From: Flavobacteriales bacterium
GTDB lineage: Bacteria > Bacteroidota > Bacteroidia > Flavobacteriales_F > PHOS-HE28
Length of the DNA: 64,000 nucleotides
Assembly (NCBI GenBank): GCA_019638085.1
Contig: JAHBUL010000013.1
Location: forward strand, 1-64,000
Reading direction: 5' to 3'
Shown here: positions 1 to 7,226 of the stretch, in pieces
Layout: each line of letters opens with the position of its first letter
How positions within the stretch are numbered: the stretch's first letter is position 1
Program-made: the position numbers and the translations under genes
Notes under the pieces: model-generated
Told to the model about the DNA's origin: nothing
The model's database searches: none
The model's input: the letters and a program-made list of their open reading frames with translations, nothing else

Positions 1-124
1 GCACCTATAAGAAATTGGCGGTTCAGTGGTTAAATGAAGTTCAGTTTTTCAATCAAACTTTTGTGCTGGTTGACAGTTTTGTGCTTCGAAATCGCCAACT
101 TCTTATAGCTGCAACACGTTGTGG
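1..124 (+). repeat. attC-like palindromic site 1 (left edge)
   Basis: An imperfect palindrome whose outer arms are CTATAAGAAATTGGCGGTT (5-23) and its near-complement at 90-108. Inside lies a 24-nt block at 68-91 that recurs with two mismatches at 1865-1888. It ends in ACGTTGTG (116-123). Long stem, conserved inner block and a terminal GTT box resemble an integron attC site. The family name is inference; the palindrome and the shared block are seen directly. The left end may be cut by the window edge. Confidence 0.5.
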
Positions 125-821
125 AAATACAAAGTCAATTCAACCAGGCGACAGAATTTTTTTACTCAAAGTTGGGACAGAACCAAAAGGTATTATTGCA
201 GCAGGATTTTCGACCTCGACACCATTTTACGAAAAACATTGGAGTGGAGAAAATAAAGACACATTATACATTGACGTTGACTTTGAAGTCTTACTCAATC
301 CAGACCAAGAACCAATCTTAACAGTTGACATATTAAAAACTGGAAATTTAGCTCAACAAAATTGGCGACCTATGGCTTCTGGAATTTCCGTTAGACCTGA
401 ACTTGTTGACGAACTTGAAGCTGTTTGGTTTGACTTTTTGACAACTCAAAAAATTAGACACAACCCTTTTATTCCGACAGACAATAACTCTCAAAAGACT
501 TACACCGAATGAACACCAAATCAAATTTCAGTAACAAAATATGAACGAAATCCTTTCGCAAGAAAAAAGTGTTTAGAGCATTTCGGTTACGCTTGTGTCG
601 TTTTCGACTTCAATTTTGAGAAAACATACGGACAAATAGGAAAAGGTTTTATTCACGTTCATCATTTGACACAAGTTACAACTGTTGGACAGACTTATGA
701 AATTGACCCAATAAAGGATTTACGACCTGTTTGCCCAAACTGTCATTCAATAATTCACCGACAAAAAACACCTTTGACAATAGATGAAGTAAGAATATTA
801 ATTAACGAAAATGCAGACTGA
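15..821 (+). pseudogene. EVE-domain/HNH endonuclease gene, broken
   Basis: The first part reads as an EVE-type module (CGNTKSIQPGDRIFLL and following), as in EVE-HNH proteins thought to act against modified DNA. A TGA at 510-512 stops the frame. The same frame then runs on from 513 to a stop at 819-821 and encodes an HNH nuclease with VHHL, DLRPVCPNCH and IIHR motifs. The first zinc-binding CxxC of this family appears here as CVVF, so the second Cys is lost. The start of the EVE domain is missing: the reading frame enters it straight from the attC-like palindrome. Base composition is AT-rich, unlike the rest of the window. In-frame stop, lost Cys and missing N-terminus point to a decayed, acquired gene. 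Stop-codon readthrough is possible but less likely. Confidence 0.7.
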
Positions 822-837
822 AAACAGAACACCAGCC

Positions 838-1794
838 CATAATCGAGTAGGCGGCCCCGCCGCAAAATAGCGACCGGGTGCGCCTCTCACACCACTGTAC
901 GTACGGGCCTCGTATACAGCGGTTCGTTGAGATGTGGAGCGACTTTCCGGTAGTGATCGAGCAAGGCTTCGTAGCCGCGTTTCGCCAGACGGGACAAGGT
1001 GATCGTGGTGCTTAGGATGGGACTTTGGGCGATGGCCCAGCCACCTTTGCGCGTGCGGCTCCAAGCATAGGCATGGTGCTGGTCTACACCCAAGCGGATC
1101 AGGTTCTTCCGTTTCCGTTCGGGCTTCTTCCAGTCCTTCCAGATGCAGTACCGCAGCCGATTGCGCACCCAGCCATCCACATCGCGCAGTTTGCCGGTCA
1201 TACTTGCCAAGCGGAAGTAGTTCAACCAGCCGCGTTGCACGGTCTTCAGGCGGGTAATGCGCTCGGCCAGCGGTAGCGGAGCCGTTTTGCGCGTAATGGC
1301 TTTCACCTTCCGCTTATCACTGGGCTTCCCCGCCTTACGGAGGGCGATCCCAGCGGCATTTGGAACACCTCAACGTTCGGTCCTTCATGGGCTTGTGAGA
1401 CCTCCGCCTTTATCCTTGCGGTGACGGCTCGTATCCACCCACTACTACGACCTCTGCTGACCTCTCCACTACGCCACACGTGGCCATGGAGATCTCCCCG
1501 GGTAAGGGTCATATCCTTCGGTCCATCCCCGCCGCATCTACCGCTCTGGGTTTGTTGCCTGCGGGCTTTGCTGTGCTGTGCCAGCTTACCCACCCAATGC
1601 GGCCTCGGTATGCGGTTCCTGTTCGTCGGTACGGACCTTTGCAGTCGCGCTTCCTTCAGTGCAGGGGTCGCCCCCTACCACCTTGCGCCTTGCTGACCGG
1701 CTTCGACAACTCGCCGGTAAGGGACTTGCACCCTCTGGATATTCAAAGAACGATGCTACCTTGCAGTAGACTTCTTGACCCATGCTGGGCACAC
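838..1794 (-). mobile_element. Group II intron, internally deleted
   Basis: Read on the minus strand, the element opens at 1794 with GTGTGCCCAGCATGGG, which fits the GUGYG 5' end of group II introns, and carries the domain I-like string GGGTGCAAGTCCC further on. Near the other end, 923-891 folds as a domain V hairpin: nine outer base pairs, a two-base CG bulge and a short inner stem. It is followed by a domain VI-like stem and CTACTCGAT. At about 955 bp the element is far shorter than a full intron of roughly 2 kb or more, because the reverse-transcriptase part of its protein is absent. The 3' boundary near 838-842 is approximate. The intron class was not assigned. Confidence 0.75.
887..1306 (-). 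pseudogene. Group II intron maturase, C-terminal remnant
   Basis: About 139 residues match the C-terminal maturase (GIIM) region of intron-encoded proteins: GWLNYFRLASMTGKLRDVD, then WVRNRLRYCIWKDWKKP, ending EPLYTRPVRTVV. No reverse-transcriptase blocks, including the YxDD site, are found upstream in any frame before the intron 5' end, so the protein lost its N-terminal two thirds. The stop codon lies next to domain V, as is usual for compact bacterial introns. The remnant could not drive retromobility. The RNA might still splice with a maturase supplied in trans, but the sequence does not show this. Confidence 0.8.
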
Positions 1795-1799
1795 ACACG

Positions 1800-1921
1800 G
1801 GTTTTGCGTCAGGCGGGTTGACGTGCAAACTTGAAGCTTTGTGCTTCTATTCAAGTGTAGTGCAGGTTGACAGCTTTGTGCTCCGAAACCCGCCCGAACG
1901 CAAAGCCCGAAAACGTTGAAC
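1800..1921 (+). repeat. attC-like palindromic site 2
   Basis: This site has the same plan and orientation as the one at the left edge but different outer arms: TTTTGCGTCAGGCGGGTT (1802-1819) pairs with 1887-1905. The inner block 1865-1888 is nearly identical to 68-91. It ends with GTTGAAC (1915-1921), an exact match to the integron core GTTRRRY. Conserved inner sequence with divergent but still complementary arms is what attC sites show. The group II intron lies just outside it. Confidence 0.5.
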
Positions 1922-1954
1922 GCTATTCCGCGAAAGCACGGAACAGCGTTCAAC
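1915..1954. repeat. Inverted repeat
   Basis: GTTGAACGCT (1915-1924) is perfectly complementary to AGCGTTCAAC (1945-1954), and TTCCG pairs with CGGAA inside. It overlaps the last bases of attC-like site 2. No T-run follows on either strand, so a terminator role is uncertain. The remainder of 1955-2017 shows nothing recognisable. Confidence 0.6.
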
Positions 1955-2017
1955 TAGGAAATGACCACCCTATACAAGGAACTCGCGCAGTCCCAACGCC
2001 CGATACCTAGGATTTGA

Positions 2018-2461
2018 TCAACGTCCCCACTCCGCCCAACTCGTAGCGGTCTCTTGCAGGCGCACCGCATAGAGCGCCTCCTTTTCCGGTAAGGCGTTCT
2101 GCAAGCGCTCTACAATATCCAATAGCACATTTTCGCAACTGGGCTGCCACGGCGTAAAGCGCGTCCGGCCGAACAGTTCATGGCCCGAAGAGGCTTGGTC
2201 ACGATCACTTTCGTGCAGCACCAGCGCATGATCGTAATGGTCCACCACGCTCTTGTTCACCAGCTTCTTCAGCTCGGAGAAGTCGATCACCATCCCGTTC
2301 TTCGGATGGTTCTCTTCCTGCCGTGGACGGCCGATCAGGGTAACGTCCAATATGTAGGAATGCCCATGGATGCGTGCGCAGAGGCCATCATGGCATCGGA
2401 GCGCGTGGGCCATTTCGAAGTGGAACCGCTTGGTGACGCGAACAGGTTGGTTGAAGCTCAT
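2018..2461 (-). CDS. queD: 6-pyruvoyl/6-carboxy-tetrahydropterin synthase family (QueD-like)
   Basis: A 147-residue protein of the PTPS/QueD fold, the usual size of the family. It has the zinc-site histidines in FEMAHAL and RIHGHSY, a Cys after the first His, and a conserved DFSELK segment. QueD makes 6-carboxy-5,6,7,8-tetrahydropterin from dihydroneopterin triphosphate for queuosine; true PTPS enzymes make tetrahydrobiopterin precursors, and the sequence alone does not separate them. Its ATG overlaps the stop of the upstream tryptophanase gene (ATGA at 2461-2458), so the two are probably translationally coupled. No other queuosine gene is nearby, so the role here stays open. Confidence 0.8.
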   Translation of the reverse strand: MSFNQPVRVTKRFHFEMAHALRCHDGLCARIHGHSYILDVTLIGRPRQEENHPKNGMVIDFSELKKLVNKSVVDHYDHALVLHESDRDQASSGHELFGRTRFTPWQPSCENVLLDIVERLQNALPEKEALYAVRLQETATSWAEWGR

Positions 2462-3834
2462 GGCAACGTTTCGAAGTGTGCGGTAAAGTGACGCAGGAAT
2501 TTCGGTTCCTTCACGATCCGCATTCCTTTCACGCCTTCGCGCTCCTTCATGATGCCTTCAAAGGTCTCGGCCACGTACTCGATGTGGCTCTGCGTATACA
2601 CTCGCCGGGGGATGGCCAAGCGTACCAGTTCCATACGCGAAGGGTTCAGCGAACCGTCCTCGGCATAGGTGCCGAACATCACCGATCCGATCTCCACACT
2701 GCGGATGCCGCCCAAGCGGAACAGCTCACTCACCAAGGCCTGGCCGGGGTACTGGGAGGGCGGTATGTGCGGGTAGAGCTTCTTCGCATCGATGTATACC
2801 GCGTGGCCGCCGATGGGGAGCATGAGCGGCACGCCCAGCTTGTGCAGCTGTTCACCCAGGAAGGTCGTGCTCCGGATGCGGTAGTTCAGGTAGTGTGGAT
2901 CGAAGACCTCCTCCAGGCCGATGGCGATGGCTTCCATATCGCGCCCGGCCAATCCGCCGTAGGTGGTGAATCCCTCGGTGATGATGAGCAGGTTGATGCA
3001 GGCCTCGGCCAGCGCTTCGTCGCGGAAGGAAAGAAAGCCCCCGATGTTGGCGAAGGCATCCTTTTTGGCGCTCATCACGGCACCATCAGCCAAGGCGAAC
3101 ATGCGCTGTGCGATCTCGCGATAGGTGAAGCCTTCCATCCCTTCCTCGCGGTGTTTCACGAACCAGCTGTTCTCCGCGATGCGGCAGCAATCCAGCATCA
3201 GGATCACGCCGTGGCGCTTGCAGATGGCGGAGACGCCTTCGGCATTGGCCATGCTCACCGGTTGCCCACCGCCACTGTTGTTGGTCACGGTAAGGATCAC
3301 CGCGCCAATGTGCCCTTTGTGCTCCTTCAGCAGGCGGTCCAGTTCACCCACATCCATATTGCCTTTGAAGGGATGTTGCAGCGCGGTATCCTGCCCTTCA
3401 ACGATGGGGATGTCGATCGCCGTGGCGCCGCTGAATTCGATATTGGCCCGCGTGGTATCGAAGTGGGTGTTGCTGATGAAGACCTTGCCCGGCCCACCGA
3501 GGTGCCCATAGATGATCCGTTCCGCCGCTCGCCCTTGATGGGTGGGTAGTATGTGCTGCATCCCGGTAAGGTCCTGCACTTCATTTTCCATCCGCATCCA
3601 GGAGCGGGAACCCGCATAGGCCTCATCTCCTTCCATGATGCCGGCCCATTGGTGGGCGCTCATGGCACTGGTGCCACTGTCGGTCATCAGGTCGATGATC
3701 ACATCCCGCGAGCGCAGCAGGAACGGATTGTAATGTGCTTCCTTCAGCAGCTTCACCCGTTCGGTTTCGGTACTGAGGCCGATGGGTTCCACGCTCTTGA
3801 TGCGGAAGGGTTCGATGATGGTTCTGTGTTGCAT
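2458..3834 (-). CDS. tnaA: Tryptophanase
   Basis: A 458-residue PLP-dependent beta-eliminating lyase that splits L-tryptophan into indole, pyruvate and ammonia. The PLP lysine lies in MSAKKDA. Two positions known to separate tryptophanase from tyrosine phenol-lyase read as tryptophanase: Asp in HFDTTR (Asp137 in E. coli) and VEIGS, where phenol-lyases carry MERG. The end (EPKFLRHFTAHFE) is typical. The stop overlaps the start of the QueD-like gene. A second, related lyase lies upstream on the same strand with about 190 bp between. No TnaC-like leader peptide is evident upstream. Confidence 0.9.
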   Translation of the reverse strand: MQHRTIIEPFRIKSVEPIGLSTETERVKLLKEAHYNPFLLRSRDVIIDLMTDSGTSAMSAHQWAGIMEGDEAYAGSRSWMRMENEVQDLTGMQHILPTHQGRAAERIIYGHLGGPGKVFISNTHFDTTRANIEFSGATAIDIPIVEGQDTALQHPFKGNMDVGELDRLLKEHKGHIGAVILTVTNNSGGGQPVSMANAEGVSAICKRHGVILMLDCCRIAENSWFVKHREEGMEGFTYREIAQRMFALADGAVMSAKKDAFANIGGFLSFRDEALAEACINLLIITEGFTTYGGLAGRDMEAIAIGLEEVFDPHYLNYRIRSTTFLGEQLHKLGVPLMLPIGGHAVYIDAKKLYPHIPPSQYPGQALVSELFRLGGIRSVEIGSVMFGTYAEDGSLNPSRMELVRLAIPRRVYTQSHIEYVAETFEGIMKEREGVKGMRIVKEPKFLRHFTAHFETLP

Positions 3835-4021
3835 TTTTTGAGTGTCGGGGATCTGTCTGGATCAGACGATCAGAAAATCAGATGATTCCGCCGAAGCTTT
3901 AGCGAAGGAGGATGATCGGAAAATGAAATGCCATTGCCGCGACGTGCATTCGATGACGGTGCTTTCGCAACACGCTCTACCCTTGGCGTTCCGGCGGTAG
4001 AGCCCGGTGTGATGGGGCGTT
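3835..4021. other. Spacer between the two lyases
   Basis: About 190 bp without a gene. It holds short purine-rich strings but no clear -7 element, operator or terminator. Confidence 0.5.
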
Positions 4022-5404
4022 TCACAGCTTCTCGAACTTGGCTTGGAAGAAGCGCAGGTACTTCGGCTCATAGGTCATGCGTAGCCCCTTGATCCCGTTG
4101 CGCCTTTCATATACCCGTTGGACGCTTTCCGCCACCACGTCCATGTGCGCTTGGGTGTATGCGCGACGCGGTATGGTAAGGCGGACGAGCTCCAACTTCG
4201 GCAGGTAATTTTCACCCGTATCCTTATTGCGTCCCGCACTTACGATGCCGCGTTCCATGGCGCGGACACCCGCATCCAAGTACAACTCCGCCGACAAGGC
4301 CTGGGCCGGGAATGCGACCTGTGGCACGTGGGGCAGGAAGGCCTTCGCATCCAGGAAAACACCGTGTGTGCCGATCGGCTTCACCATCGGGATGCCCGCG
4401 TCCAGCAGCTTCTGCCCGAGATAGAACACTTGCCCCACCCGCGCGCGGATGTGGTCCTCATCCACCGATTCCGAGATGCCGATCGCCATGGCCTCCATGT
4501 CGCGCCCGGCCAATCCGCCGTAGGTGTGCAGGCCCTCGAAGATCACCACTTGGTTGCGCGCCTCCTCGAAAATATCCCATTCGTTCAGCGCCAGGAAACC
4601 GCCGATGTTCACCAGCGCATCCTTCTTCGCGCTCATGGTGGCGCCATCGGTGAGCGAGCAGAGCTCCTTCACGATGTCAGCCGTGGACCGCTGTTCCTGA
4701 CCTTTCTCCAAGAGTTTGATCATGTACGCGTTCTCGGCAACGCGCGTCATGTCGTGGATGATGCGGATCTTGTGCTTCGCCGTGAGCGCACGTAGGTCCT
4801 TCATGTTCTGCAGGGAAATGGGTTGGCCACCCGCCATGTTCACCGTGGTGGCGATGGAGACGTAGGGGATCTTCGCGGCGCCGTGCTCCTTGATCACCGC
4901 TTCCAGCTTCTTCAGGTCCACGTTGCCCTTGAACGGGAAGGTATTGTTGGGATCATGCGCCTCGTCCACGATGATGTCAATGAAGGTACCACCTGCCATT
5001 TCCTGGTGCAGCCTCGTGGTGGTGAAGTACATGTTGCCGGGCACTACGTCGCCGGGCTTGATCAGGATCCGCGAGATCAGGTTCTCCGCCCCGCGTCCTT
5101 GGTGCGTGGGGATCACATGCTTGTAGCCGTAGTACTTCTGGATGGCCGCTTCAAGGTTATAGAAGTTGCGACTGCCCGCGTAGGCCTCGTCGCCGAGCAT
5201 CATGCCCGCCCACTGGCGATCGCTCATGGCGCTGGTACCACTGTCGGTGAGCAGGTCGATGTAAACGTCCTCGGACTTCAGCAGGAACGTGTTGTAACCG
5301 GCTTCCTCCAAGGCCTTCTCGCGGTGTTCGCGCGTGGTCATGAAGAGCGGTTCGATCATCTTGATCTTGTAGGGCTCGGCCCAGGAAATACGCGGTTCGG
5401 TCAT
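4022..5404 (-). CDS. tpl: Tyrosine phenol-lyase
   Basis: A 460-residue PLP enzyme expected to convert L-tyrosine into phenol, pyruvate and ammonia; known enzymes have about 456 residues. The PLP lysine is in MSAKKDA. The two substrate-deciding residues are those of phenol-lyases: Thr in MYFTTTRLHQ (Thr124) and Arg in MERGIVSAGR (Arg381). The start MTEPRISW is chosen because 28 further upstream codons have no family resemblance. A -7-like CACTTTTG lies at 5469-5462 and an inverted repeat at 5494-5512. Together with the neighbouring tryptophanase it suggests fermentation or scavenging of aromatic amino acids with release of indole and phenol. Confidence 0.9.
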   Translation of the reverse strand: MTEPRISWAEPYKIKMIEPLFMTTREHREKALEEAGYNTFLLKSEDVYIDLLTDSGTSAMSDRQWAGMMLGDEAYAGSRNFYNLEAAIQKYYGYKHVIPTHQGRGAENLISRILIKPGDVVPGNMYFTTTRLHQEMAGGTFIDIIVDEAHDPNNTFPFKGNVDLKKLEAVIKEHGAAKIPYVSIATTVNMAGGQPISLQNMKDLRALTAKHKIRIIHDMTRVAENAYMIKLLEKGQEQRSTADIVKELCSLTDGATMSAKKDALVNIGGFLALNEWDIFEEARNQVVIFEGLHTYGGLAGRDMEAMAIGISESVDEDHIRARVGQVFYLGQKLLDAGIPMVKPIGTHGVFLDAKAFLPHVPQVAFPAQALSAELYLDAGVRAMERGIVSAGRNKDTGENYLPKLELVRLTIPRRAYTQAHMDVVAESVQRVYERRNGIKGLRMTYEPKYLRFFQAKFEKL

Positions 5405-5461
5405 GGAATGGATGATGGATGTATGTATGAAGCGTTCAAGGCATGAATGGTGAACGGCGCG

Positions 5462-5512
5462 CAAAAGTGCGGTTATGCACCGAGGCAAATCCTGTCGAAA
5501 ATCATATTCGAC
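5462..5512 (-). promoter_or_regulatory. Putative tpl promoter and inverted repeat
   Basis: CACTTTTG (5469-5462) matches the Bacteroidota -7 consensus TAnnTTTG at five of six fixed positions. GTCGAA-N7-TTCGAC (5494-5512) sits about 38 bp upstream of it and could bind a regulator. No such regulator is known here. Confidence 0.35.
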
Positions 5513-5572
5513 CTATCCGCACGCTTCAGCGACATACCGGCACCGGGCAAGCGGCGACTGGTCTGCGCCAGC

Positions 5573-6532
5573 TCAGTGGTTCACCCCCTTCTTGCCGGGG
5601 AAATAGCTGGATGAGGAACGGATCGCTCTCCGGCTCCAGTTCCAGATCACCACTTGGTAACCGCGCCAGATGTAGTCCACCGGGGCCACGAGGAAGTGCA
5701 TGAAACGGGTGAAGGGAATGATCGCCACGATGAAGAACGCCGAGAACATGTGCATCTTCACCGTCCATGGCAAGGCGCTGACCTCCGCGACATCGGGATT
5801 GAACGCAAAGAGGGAGCGCAGGTAGGGCGTGATCGCGGAAGCGAACCAGGACGAGCCCCAGTTATTGGCCACGGCGACGATCAATCCGGTGAGTATCTGT
5901 ACCAGAAGGACCACATATACGAGCATGTCCATGCGGTTGGTCACCATCATCACCCTGCGGCTTCCTAGCCGGCGGCGGATCAGGAGCACCAAGCCGAGCA
6001 AGGTGGCCAGGCCGAAGATGAAGGCGCTCATCTCCAGGATCAACAACCGCACCGGTTCGCCGTTCCATGCCAGTACGCTCTTGGGGAACAGGAACGCGAT
6101 CAAATGGCCGAAGAAGAGCCACATCAATCCGTAGTGGAACGGCTGGCTCCCCCAGAAGAGCTTCTTGCGTTCCAGGAATTCGGAGGAAAGCGAGGAGACC
6201 TGGAAGCCCCGGTTCTTGTACCGGTATATCGAACCGATCAGGAAGATCGCCAGTGCGATGTACGGGAACGCAACGAGCGTCAACATGTTCATCACCGCGC
6301 CGCCCGCATCCCAACCGACCTTGAGCGCCCACGCCACCAGCAGCGCCACGCCCAGCATCACCAGGAACACCATGACATAATTGGGCCTTGAGGTCCTGGG
6401 TGCGATCCCCAGTTCCAGAATGGTGTTCTTCGCCTTGAAATAGGTGGTGATGACGAAATACAGCACAACGGCCCCCACCAAGATCGCCAAGGGCAGGAGA
6501 TAACCTTCGAATTGCGCGGTGAGCATATACAT
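5573..6532 (-). CDS. narI: Respiratory nitrate reductase gamma subunit (cytochrome b)
   Basis: A membrane di-heme b subunit that passes electrons from quinol to NarH. Histidines likely to bind heme lie in PFHYGLMWLFFGHL and in KMHMF...TRFMHFL. At 319 residues it is about 90 longer than E. coli NarI (225); the extra part is N-terminal and includes at least one more membrane span (LAILVGAVVLYFVITTYF). The start MYML at 6532 is chosen because it begins a clean membrane protein; an open frame running further upstream is a shadow of narJ. It is the last gene of the nar operon, with 2 bp between narJ and narI. Confidence 0.9.
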   Translation of the reverse strand: MYMLTAQFEGYLLPLAILVGAVVLYFVITTYFKAKNTILELGIAPRTSRPNYVMVFLVMLGVALLVAWALKVGWDAGGAVMNMLTLVAFPYIALAIFLIGSIYRYKNRGFQVSSLSSEFLERKKLFWGSQPFHYGLMWLFFGHLIAFLFPKSVLAWNGEPVRLLILEMSAFIFGLATLLGLVLLIRRRLGSRRVMMVTNRMDMLVYVVLLVQILTGLIVAVANNWGSSWFASAITPYLRSLFAFNPDVAEVSALPWTVKMHMFSAFFIVAIIPFTRFMHFLVAPVDYIWRGYQVVIWNWSRRAIRSSSSYFPGKKGVNH

Positions 6533-6534
6533 GG

Positions 6535-7224
6535 TCAGGTCGTTTTGAGGGTCTTGTGATGCGGGGTGCTGCAGGTTCCGCACGTGGCAGCCCCATGGAT
6601 GAATGCTTGTGATGCCGGAAGTTCGTTCACGTGGTTTTCCACTTCGATGTGCTCGCTGAGCAACAGGGTGAGCAGGGCGCTGAGCGCATTGCCATAGATG
6701 TTCCCATCCTTGGTCCCTTGGAGAACGATGGCCTTGTGCTTGCGCATCAGCATCTTCTCCCGCAGGTCCAAGCGGCCCTGATCGAATTCCTTGAGCATGA
6801 TGCGGAGCGCGGGCAGCACGATGCGCACGCAGAGCTCGTCCCGGAGGGCGTGATCCTTCATCAAGGGCAACAAGGTCAACACGTTCACCAGGTTGTCCGG
6901 TAGCTCGCCGCCACAGTCGTTCTGCGCCTCGGCCTGCTCGCGCTGCATGTTCACCAGGAACTCGCCGCGCTTGTAATCCTCCCCGAAGATCACATAGCCG
7001 AGGTCCGGGAAGCAGATGGCCTGCACGTGGAAGGTGCGGGTGAAGATCTCCTCCTGGTCGTACAGTGATGTATGCTCCACCCAGTGGGCGAAACGCTCCA
7101 GGTCCGGCAGTGCCTCCGGGCAGTCGGTATGCAGCATCGCACGGCAATCCCGCACGGCCTGGGGCAGCGCGGGCCCGGGGTAGCGGAACAGTCCGGCCAT
7201 CACGGCATAGCGTTCGGCTTTCAT
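6535..7224 (-). CDS. narJ: Nitrate reductase molybdenum cofactor assembly chaperone
   Basis: A 229-residue NarJ/DMSO-reductase-type chaperone that keeps NarGH competent for cofactor insertion and membrane docking. Recognisable parts are the helical N-terminus (LFRYPGPALPQAV), the YDQEEIFTRTF region and LPDNLVNVLTLLPLM. The C-terminal tail is His/Cys-rich (HGAATCGTCSTPHH), which might bind a metal. It lies between narH and narI with only 2 bp on each side, so it is part of one transcript. Confidence 0.85.
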   Translation of the reverse strand: MKAERYAVMAGLFRYPGPALPQAVRDCRAMLHTDCPEALPDLERFAHWVEHTSLYDQEEIFTRTFHVQAICFPDLGYVIFGEDYKRGEFLVNMQREQAEAQNDCGGELPDNLVNVLTLLPLMKDHALRDELCVRIVLPALRIMLKEFDQGRLDLREKMLMRKHKAIVLQGTKDGNIYGNALSALLTLLLSEHIEVENHVNELPASQAFIHGAATCGTCSTPHHKTLKTT

Positions 7225-7226
7225 GA

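Noticed and set aside
510-512. Selenocysteine or programmed readthrough at the TGA
   Set aside because: No SECIS-like stem is evident, and the lost zinc Cys and missing N-terminus favour simple decay.
1303-1593. Reverse-transcriptase part of the intron protein
   Set aside because: The translated frame has no RT motifs; the stretch fits intron RNA domains instead.
5573-7147. NarI with a 200-residue N-terminal extension
   Set aside because: The extension is read within narJ, which is intact in another frame; NarI starts at 6532.
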